Source: an uncultured Desulfarculaceae bacterium (GTDB taxonomy: Bacteria > Desulfobacterota > Desulfarculia > Desulfarculales > Desulfarculaceae). From it: a DNA stretch of 11,652 nt. This document shows positions 6,813 through 11,652 of this stretch, piece after piece (the stretch's first letter is position 1; the number at the start of each line of letters is the position of its first letter). Where the stretch lies: positions 1 through 11,652 of the forward strand of contig CALERA010000037.1 of the NCBI GenBank assembly GCA_937908275.1, in the 5' to 3' direction. The translations under genes were made by a program, and so were the position numbers. The notes under the pieces were generated by a model that ran no database searches, was not told the DNA's origin, and saw only the letters and a program-made list of their open reading frames with translations.

Positions 6813-7514
6813 GTGGAAAACGAGGACAGGACAACCCCGGAGCGCGTGGTCTGGGGCGGAGGCGAATGGTCTTCCGCGCCGGGGGCGGATCTCCAACTGG
6901 AGGCCATGCTGCTCCTGGCCAGCGGGCTGTGCCATGACGTGAACAACGCCCTGGGCGCGGCCCTGGGTTTTGCCGAGATCGCCCGGGAGGAGATGTCTCC
7001 CCAGTCCGAGGCCCACCGGGACCTGGGCGCGGCGGTGGACGCCCTGGTGCGGGCCATCGATGTGGTCAGTCAAATCCGGGCGATGTGCCTGCCAACCTCC
7101 GCACGGCGGGCCGGCATCCCGCTCACTCCGCTGGTCAAGGAGTTCGGCAAGCGCCTGGGTTGCGGTCAGCGGGGCCGGGGCGGCCGTTGGATGGAGTTGC
7201 CCGAGGAAGGCCTCCTGGCCCGGGCCGAGCTGTTGGGGCTATACCAGGCCCTCTGCCTGCTTTTTCCTGGTTGGCCGGACAGATGTGAACGCTGGGAATG
7301 GGGCTTGCGGCTGGTCCGGGGACGGCCCCCTCTGGGAGACGCGACCGGAAACGGTGGCCAGTGGGCGCTGTTCCAGCTTTCCTGCCCGGCGGCTGGCAGG
7401 CTGGACCAGGCCTCATGGAACCGGCTGAATTCGGCCTGGCAGGATCTGGGCGGCGGCGTAGCGACCCAGGCGCCGGGCCAAGTGACGACCTGGCTGCCCC
7501 TGGTCGGGGGCTGA
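6813..7514 (+). CDS. ChpT/Spo0B-like DHp protein with degenerate ATPase domain (putative histidine phosphotransferase)
   Basis: Predicted soluble 233-aa protein. Residues 30-95 are a two-helix DHp domain with the histidine box ASGLCHDVNNALGAALGFAE (H41), of the same HxxNN class as the neighbouring hybrid kinase. Residues about 100-230 keep the order of a Bergerat ATPase fold: PLTPLVKEFGKRL, a strand RWMELPE, a helix ELLGLYQALCLLF where the N box should be, and a last helix-strand unit NRLNSAWQDLGGGVATQAPG leading to TTWLPL, which resembles the end of real ATPase domains. The N-box Asn, DxGxG, F box and G2 glycines are all missing, so self-phosphorylation with ATP looks impossible. This suggests a phosphotransferase or a phosphatase (DxxN after H41) for the next gene's regulator. 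GTG start 6813 is chosen for AAGGGA at 6800-6805, 7 nt upstream. No TM segment. The function is inferred. Confidence 0.85.
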   Translation: MENEDRTTPERVVWGGGEWSSAPGADLQLEAMLLLASGLCHDVNNALGAALGFAEIAREEMSPQSEAHRDLGAAVDALVRAIDVVSQIRAMCLPTSARRAGIPLTPLVKEFGKRLGCGQRGRGGRWMELPEEGLLARAELLGLYQALCLLFPGWPDRCERWEWGLRLVRGRPPLGDATGNGGQWALFQLSCPAAGRLDQASWNRLNSAWQDLGGGVATQAPGQVTTWLPLVGG

Positions 7515-7541
7515 GCACGCACCGGACGGCGTGCGTGCTCA
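7512..7541 (+). other. Intercistronic RNA hairpin overlapping the stop codon
   Basis: Arms TGAGCACGCAC (7512-7522) and GTGCGTGCTCA (7531-7541) are perfect 11-bp complements around an 8-nt loop. The left arm begins with the TGA stop of the DHp gene, and the right arm ends 18 nt before the ATG of the sigma-54 activator. No T-run follows, so it is not a standard terminator; it could protect or process the mRNA, or set the protein ratio of the two genes. Confidence 0.7.
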
Positions 7542-7559
7542 TTGGGTGGTGGGGACCCC

Positions 7560-8969
7560 ATGGCGGCGATTCTGATCATCGACGACGACCACATGATCCT
7601 GCGTCTGCTCTCGCGCATGGTGGAGAAGATGGGTCACCAGCCCACCACCAGCGAGACCCTGGGCGAAGGTCTGGAACTGGCCCGTCGGCAGCCCTTTGAC
7701 GTGGTCTTCCTGGACGTGCGCCTGCCGGACGGCAACGGCCTGGAGGGGCTGCCGGAATTGCGGGCCAACGGGGCCGGACCCGAGGTGATCATCATGACCG
7801 GCCAGGGCGACCCGGACGGGGCGGAGCTGGCCATCAAGAACGGGGCCTGGGACTACATCGAGAAGCCGGCCTCGGTGGACAAGATGCGCCTGCCCCTGTT
7901 GCGGGCCCTGGACTACCGCCACGAGCGCCAGCAACAGGCCGCGCCCAAGGTCCTCAAGCGCGAGGACATCGTGGGCGACAGCCCCGCTCTCCAAGTCTGT
8001 CTGGAGATCATGGCCCAGGCCGCGGCCAGCGACGGCAACGTGCTGATCAACGGCGAGACCGGCACCGGCAAGGAGCTGTTCGCCTGGGGCATCCACCGCA
8101 ACAGCGCCCGGGCCGACAAGAGCTTCGTGGTGGTGGACTGCACCGCCCTGCCCGAAACCCTGGTGGAGAGCCTGCTTTTCGGCCACGTGCGGGGCTCCTT
8201 CACCGGGGCCGACCGCAGCCAGCGCGGCCTGATCGAGCAGGCCCACGGCGGCACCCTGTTCCTGGACGAGGTGGGCGAGCTGCCCATGGGCCTGCAGAAA
8301 TCCTTCCTGCGGGTGCTGCAGGAGCGCCGCTTCCGGCCGGTGGGGGGAAACACCGAAATATCCAGCGACTTCCGCCTGATCGCCGCCACCAACCGCGATC
8401 TGGAGGAGATGGTGGCCCAGGGCCAGTTCCGCCAGGACCTGTTCTTCCGCCTGCGGACCTTCTCCCTGGATCTGCCGGCCCTGCGCGAACGCGGCGAGGA
8501 CCTGCCGGAGTTGGTGAACCACCACCTCACCCGTCTCTGCCAGCGCTACAAGCTGCGGCCCAAAGGTTTCGCCCCGGACTTCCTGGAGGCCCTCCAGGCC
8601 TATGCCTGGCCGGGCAACGTGCGCGAATTGGTCAACGTCCTGGAGCGCTCCCTGAGCGCGGCCCAGGACGAGGCCATCCTCTACGCCTACCACTTGCCCA
8701 CCTACCTGCGGGTGGAGGTGACCAAGGCCTCGTTGCGCCGGCCGGAACAGGGCGACCTGCCGGTGTCCGTGGACCTGGCCCCCCTGGAGCGCCTGCCCTC
8801 TCTGGCCAAGGTGCGCGACCAGGCGGCGGCCGCGGCCGAGAAGCGTTACCTGCGCGACCTGCTGGCCCGCACCCATGGCGACATCCAGAAAACCTGCGCC
8901 ATTTCCGAGCTTTCCCGGGGCCGACTCTATGCCCTGCTCAAGAAGCACGGCCTTTCCCGCAAGTCCTGA
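7560..8969 (+). CDS. NtrC-family sigma-54-dependent response regulator
   Basis: Cytosolic transcription activator of 469 aa that drives open-complex formation by sigma-54 RNA polymerase when its receiver is phosphorylated. The receiver (1-120) has the acidic pocket IDDD (7-10), phospho-acceptor D52, T80 and K102. The AAA+ domain (about 135-375) has Walker A GETGTGKE (165-172), a sigma-54 contact loop GSFTGA (212-217, where GAFTGA is most common), Walker B GGTLFLDEVGELP (DE 236-237) and the NRD/FRLR sensor region. A Fis-type helix-turn-helix ends the protein (about 425-466, GDIQKTCAISELSRGRLYAL). I chose ATG 7560 over the in-frame TTG at 7542 because MAAILIIDDD is the normal receiver N-terminus; the upstream GGTGGTGGGG is a weak ribosome binding site. 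It follows the DHp gene by 45 nt, which strongly suggests that protein is its phosphate donor or phosphatase. The target genes are unknown. Confidence 0.95.
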   Translation: MAAILIIDDDHMILRLLSRMVEKMGHQPTTSETLGEGLELARRQPFDVVFLDVRLPDGNGLEGLPELRANGAGPEVIIMTGQGDPDGAELAIKNGAWDYIEKPASVDKMRLPLLRALDYRHERQQQAAPKVLKREDIVGDSPALQVCLEIMAQAAASDGNVLINGETGTGKELFAWGIHRNSARADKSFVVVDCTALPETLVESLLFGHVRGSFTGADRSQRGLIEQAHGGTLFLDEVGELPMGLQKSFLRVLQERRFRPVGGNTEISSDFRLIAATNRDLEEMVAQGQFRQDLFFRLRTFSLDLPALRERGEDLPELVNHHLTRLCQRYKLRPKGFAPDFLEALQAYAWPGNVRELVNVLERSLSAAQDEAILYAYHLPTYLRVEVTKASLRRPEQGDLPVSVDLAPLERLPSLAKVRDQAAAAAEKRYLRDLLARTHGDIQKTCAISELSRGRLYALLKKHGLSRKS

Positions 8970-8980
8970 AGCCCGGCCGG

Positions 8981-9052
8981 TGTCCTGCCAGGCGGGACGC
9001 TGTATCGTTTGACAGGACAATTTGCGGCGCGTCAGTGGTTCCGATCAGGACA
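8981..9052. promoter_or_regulatory. Three phased CAGGACA boxes (candidate enhancer)
   Basis: The heptamer occurs as TGTCCTG at 8981-8987 and as CAGGACA at 9013-9019 and 9046-9052. Centres are 32 and 33 bp apart, about three helical turns, so they lie on one face of DNA. If the -24/-12 element at 9113-9127 is real, the boxes centre near -155, -123 and -90, where NtrC-type activators usually bind. The first box also lies in an imperfect 7-bp stem (8982-8998, loop CAG) that could be a weak terminator of the activator gene. Confidence 0.4.
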
Positions 9053-9112
9053 GGGCGGGGGCGCCCTCGCCATTAAGGCAGCAAAATCAAGCCCGACTAC
9101 ACACTAGGGCTT

Positions 9113-9127
9113 TGGCATGGTTCTTGG
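9113..9127 (+). promoter_or_regulatory. Candidate sigma-54 (-24/-12) promoter
   Basis: TGGCAT-GGTTC-TTGG matches the consensus TGGCAC-N5-TTGC in 8 of 10 fixed bases with exact spacing. The GG of the -24 element is kept, but the -12 C is replaced by G. Predicted transcription start is near 9139, 25 nt before the ATG of the small downstream gene. It lies just downstream of a sigma-54 activator gene, which raises its credibility. Confidence 0.5.
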
Positions 9128-9163
9128 TTCACCCCAGGGCATCCTTGATTGCGGGGTGACACC

Positions 9164-9616
9164 ATGAACCTGATTTGCTACATGCCCGCAGAGCTGGCGG
9201 CGAATCATCCCCTGCGGCGGTTGATGCTGCATGGAATGCCAAAATTCACCCGCCAGGTGTATGAATCGCTGCCCGGCCTGGAACGCCGGCTCACCTGCCC
9301 GGGCGAGCCGGAATCGATCCTGGTGCTGGTGGTCTCTGACCTCCAGGCCCTGGAGTCCCTGGTGGCCATGGGAGATCTGTGCCAGGCCCACCCCGTGGTC
9401 CTGGTCCTGCCGGAGGACCAGGACAGCCTGCACGGCCTGGCTCATCGCCTGCGGCCACGCTTCATGACCAGCCTGACCTGCGCCTCGGCCGAGATGGAGG
9501 CGGTCCTGACCAGGCTGGGCAGCCGCACCCAGTCCGATCCCGGGGCCGCGAGCGGGCGGGCGAAGATCTCGCCCGAGGAGCGGCGCGCGGGTTCCGAGCG
9601 GGAGTTGGGGGCCTGA
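9164..9616 (+). CDS. Small protein of unknown function, degenerate receiver-like
   Basis: I do not recognise a named family for this 150-aa soluble protein. It has an alternating strand/helix pattern: MNLICYM, a helical 10-38, a strongly hydrophobic strand SILVLVVSD (51-59), a helix, a strand HPVVLVLP (76-83), then a helix with LAHRLRPRF (92-100) and MTSL. This resembles a response-regulator fold in which D59 occupies the place of the phospho-acceptor, while the N-terminal acidic pair, the Thr/Ser after beta-4 and the Lys of beta-5 are missing. The last 30 residues are charged and probably disordered. ATG 9164 has GGGGTGA at 9153-9159, 4 nt upstream; a TTG at 9149 is a poorer alternative. It follows the activator by 194 nt and may be its sigma-54-driven target. 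Coding status is likely from the G/C-ending codons and ribosome binding site. Confidence 0.7.
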   Translation: MNLICYMPAELAANHPLRRLMLHGMPKFTRQVYESLPGLERRLTCPGEPESILVLVVSDLQALESLVAMGDLCQAHPVVLVLPEDQDSLHGLAHRLRPRFMTSLTCASAEMEAVLTRLGSRTQSDPGAASGRAKISPEERRAGSERELGA

Positions 9617-9968
9617 CAGAGGCCACGGAGGGCCGCGCCCGCGGGCCGGTCGGGGGGGAGCTTTCCTTCCCGTCTGGCAATCCTCATCCCAACTCCTCGT
9701 CCTTATGTACTATCATGGGAACTACACTGAGCGGGTGGGGGCTCCACCGGGCAGGCTGGACCAGGCGGGAGGACCGCTTGACTTGGCGTGGGGTGGGCTG
9801 CCCTACTCCTTTGGCAAGCCCGGCTTTTTCATCCTGGCAATCATCATGGCTGGTCTGGGAGCGATTTGGACCCTGGCGGCGGGTTGGGGACGGGTTTGGC
9901 CCGGGCCGCCGCCTGGGCGGGCGGGTCCGCCCAAGCCTGGCATCACCTTGGTTCAGGGGGAGGAGTGG
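9617..9968 (+). other. 352-bp stretch before the chemotaxis gene, with an in-frame hydrophobic upstream frame
   Basis: No confident gene. The start is G/C-only DNA with a GCCCGCGGGC palindrome (9637-9646) and no T-run. The frame of the chemotaxis gene stays open upstream, with an ATG at 9705 that would add 88 residues, including a hydrophobic run GFFILAIIMAGLGAIWTLAA encoded at about 9834-9893. No ribosome binding site precedes 9705, and third-position GC in the last 49 codons is about 73% by hand count, lower than the near-uniform G/C endings of the real genes. A TTGACT at 9778-9783 lacks a clear -10 box. I treat it as leader DNA. Confidence 0.45.
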
Positions 9969-11652
9969 ATGTTCAAGAAGATGAAGCTGGGTCTGAAAAT
10001 CAGTCTGGGATTTGGTTTTCTCATCCTGGTGAGCCTGATCCTGGGAGGGGTTTCCGCCTGGCAGATGCACCGGGTCAGCGATGGCGCCAAGGACCTGTCC
10101 AACAACCTGCTGCCCGAGGTGGCGGTGGGCAACGGTATCGAGCGCGCCGCGCTCTGGACCATGTTCGAGATGCGCGGCTTCGTCTACACCAAGAACAAGA
10201 CCTACCTCGAAAACAGCCAGAAACGCCTGGCCGAGGTGAAACAGGCCCTGGCGGAGGCCACCAAGCTGCCCCACTACCAGGGGGACCAGCTCCTGCAGGA
10301 AAAGGTCGCCAAGGCCGACGCCAACCTGAAGCGCTACGAGCAGATGGTCCACGAAACCACGACCATGATCGAGGCCATCGAAAAGGCCCGCGCCGCCCTG
10401 GACGAGGCCGGCAAGCAGTACATGCGCGCCTGCTACGCCTTCCTGGAAGACCAGAACAAGGCCATGACCTCCGAGGTCAAGCTCTATTCCGACGCCGCCA
10501 GCATCGAGGAGCGCCACCAGAAGATCAACCTGGTCAGCGATATCATCGACCTGGGCAACGGCATCCAGATCACCACCGCCAAGGCCGAGGCCCGCAACGA
10601 CCCCGGCTTCATCACCGCCGCCATGAGCGGGTTCCCCACCATCGAGCAAAAGCTGGCCGAGCTCAAACCCATCACCCGCAAGAAATTGAACCAGGACCAT
10701 ATCGCCGCCATCGGAGCCGCCAGCAAGGCCTTTCAGACCGCCATGCGGGAGTTGCTTTCCAACTGGCTGAACCTGGAGAAATTGACCCGCGACCGTCTGA
10801 AGGTGTCCGATGAATTGCTGGGCGTGTCCAAGGCGGCCTCGGAGACCGCGCTCCAGGAGGCCAGGACCTCGGCCGACGAGGCCAGCGGCGGATTGGACGC
10901 CGCCAACCTGGTCAACCTGATCGGGTTGGTGGCGGCCCTGCTGGTGGGGGTGGTGCTGGCGGTCTTCATCACCCTGAGCGTCACCCGGCCCATCCACAAC
11001 GTCATCGCCGGCATGGGCGAGGGCGCCGAGCAGGTGGCCTCGGCCGCCGGCCAGGTCAACAACGCCAGCCAGCAACTGGCCCAGGGCTCGGCCCAGCAGG
11101 CCGCCGCCCTGGAACAGACCGCCTCAGCCCTGGAGGAGATGTCCTCCATGACCCGCACCAACGCCGACAACGCCAGCCAGGCCGACCGCCTGATGACCGA
11201 CACCCGCCAGGTGGTGGAGCGGGCCAATCACTCCATGGCCGAGCTGACCGACTCCATGGATCAGATCAGCCAGGCCAGCCAGGAGATCAGCAAGATCATC
11301 AAGACCATCGACGAGATCGCCTTCCAGACCAACCTGCTGGCCCTGAACGCGGCGGTGGAGGCGGCCCGGGCGGGCGAGGCCGGGGCCGGCTTCGCGGTGG
11401 TGGCCGAGGAAGTCCGCAACCTGGCCCTGCGCGCGGCCGACGCGGCCCGCAACACCACCGCCCTGATCGAGCAGACCCTGAGCAAGGTCCGGGCCGGGGC
11501 GGAGCTGGTGGGTCGCACCAACACCGATTTCGGCGAGGTGGCCAGCAGTTCGGTCAAGGTGGCCGAACTGGTGGGCGAGATCGCCGCCGCCAGCAAGGAG
11601 CAGGCCCAGGGCATCGACCAGGTGAACCGGGCCACCAGCGAGATGGACCAGG
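9969..11652 (+). CDS. Methyl-accepting chemotaxis protein (3'-truncated by window edge)
   Basis: Inner-membrane chemoreceptor that senses ligands outside the cytoplasm and controls CheA through CheW. 561 residues are visible. TM1 is about 6-29 (ISLGFGFLILVSLILGGVSA). A helical sensor region of about 280 residues follows, containing EMRGFVY near 66-72 as in four-helix or HBM-like receptor domains. TM2 is about 314-338 (VNLIGLVAALLVGVVLAVF), followed by SVTRPI. The usual HAMP is cut short: TRPIHNVIAGMGEGAEQVAS runs straight into the signalling coiled coil. The conserved hairpin tip EIAFQTNLLALNAAVEAARA lies near 450-470, followed by GFAVVAEEVRNLA. Glu/Gln-rich segments such as ALEQTASALEEMSS are likely methylation sites. 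ATG 9969 has GGAGG at 9959-9963, 5 nt upstream. The gene continues past the window. Ligand unknown. Confidence 0.95.
   Translation, partial: MFKKMKLGLKISLGFGFLILVSLILGGVSAWQMHRVSDGAKDLSNNLLPEVAVGNGIERAALWTMFEMRGFVYTKNKTYLENSQKRLAEVKQALAEATKLPHYQGDQLLQEKVAKADANLKRYEQMVHETTTMIEAIEKARAALDEAGKQYMRACYAFLEDQNKAMTSEVKLYSDAASIEERHQKINLVSDIIDLGNGIQITTAKAEARNDPGFITAAMSGFPTIEQKLAELKPITRKKLNQDHIAAIGAASKAFQTAMRELLSNWLNLEKLTRDRLKVSDELLGVSKAASETALQEARTSADEASGGLDAANLVNLIGLVAALLVGVVLAVFITLSVTRPIHNVIAGMGEGAEQVASAAGQVNNASQQLAQGSAQQAAALEQTASALEEMSSMTRTNADNASQADRLMTDTRQVVERANHSMAELTDSMDQISQASQEISKIIKTIDEIAFQTNLLALNAAVEAARAGEAGAGFAVVAEEVRNLALRAADAARNTTALIEQTLSKVRAGAELVGRTNTDFGEVASSSVKVAELVGEIAAASKEQAQGIDQVNRATSEMDQ

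Noticed and set aside
8982..8998. Intrinsic terminator after the sigma-54 activator
   Set aside because: The stem is only 7 bp with a G-T pair and is followed by GCTGTATCGTTT, not a T-run; kept only as a caveat for the first CAGGACA box.
7539..9020. A 493-codon minus-strand open frame opposite the sigma-54 activator
   Set aside because: Antisense shadow with Gln/Gly/His/Val-rich composition; the plus strand has a complete receiver-AAA+-HTH protein.
9782..9797. GG-N10-GC pattern in GGCGTGGGGTGGGC as a second sigma-54 promoter
   Set aside because: Poor match outside the GG/GC pairs in a G-rich stretch where such a pattern is expected by chance.
9938..9955. TGGCAT-CACC-TTGGTTCA, similar to the 9113 promoter element
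   Set aside because: The spacer is 4 instead of 5 nt, which breaks sigma-54 geometry, and the predicted start would fall on the ribosome binding site of the chemoreceptor gene.

Overview
The window is very GC-rich with strongly G/C-ending codons. Its gene content points to a free-living, motile, sensory-rich bacterium, most like the former Deltaproteobacteria (Desulfobacterota, perhaps Desulfarculus-like). That placement rests on protein style and on a dispersed palindromic repeat, and it is an inference. No rRNA, tRNA, CRISPR array, insertion sequence or phage gene was seen.

Layout. (1) Positions 1-1655, plus strand: a cysteine-biosynthesis pair, a 5'-truncated serine acetyltransferase followed 32 nt later by cysteine synthase (cysK). 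(2) 1656-1966: intergenic DNA with a palindromic dispersed repeat and a strong hairpin that can terminate transcription from both sides. (3) 1967-2455, minus strand: a SlyD-like FKBP prolyl isomerase with a Cys-rich tail. (4) 2585-3799, minus strand: an ArsB/SLC13-like anion permease. (5) 3878-6544, minus strand: a large membrane hybrid histidine kinase (7TM-PAS-PAS-HisKA-HATPase-REC). (6) 6545-6812: the divergent control region. (7) 6813-7514 and 7560-8969, plus strand: a small protein with a histidine-kinase dimerisation domain but no ATP-binding motifs, then an NtrC-type sigma-54 activator. (8) 9164-9616, plus strand: a small protein of unknown function that looks like a degenerate receiver domain, preceded by a sigma-54-like -24/-12 element. 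(9) 9969 to the window end, plus strand: a methyl-accepting chemotaxis protein cut by the window edge.

The most interesting part is 3878-9616. The hybrid kinase carries a phospho-accepting His and a terminal receiver Asp. The 233-aa protein keeps a DHp His in an HDVNN motif and the outline of a Bergerat fold, but it has lost the N, G1, F and G2 boxes. This is the layout of ChpT/Spo0B-type phosphotransferases. It sits immediately before an NtrC-like regulator with an intact receiver. Together they could form a His-Asp-His-Asp phosphorelay ending at sigma-54 promoters, and one candidate promoter lies directly downstream of the regulator with three helically phased CAGGACA boxes upstream of it. 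The assembly into a relay is inference; the individual parts are visible in the sequence.
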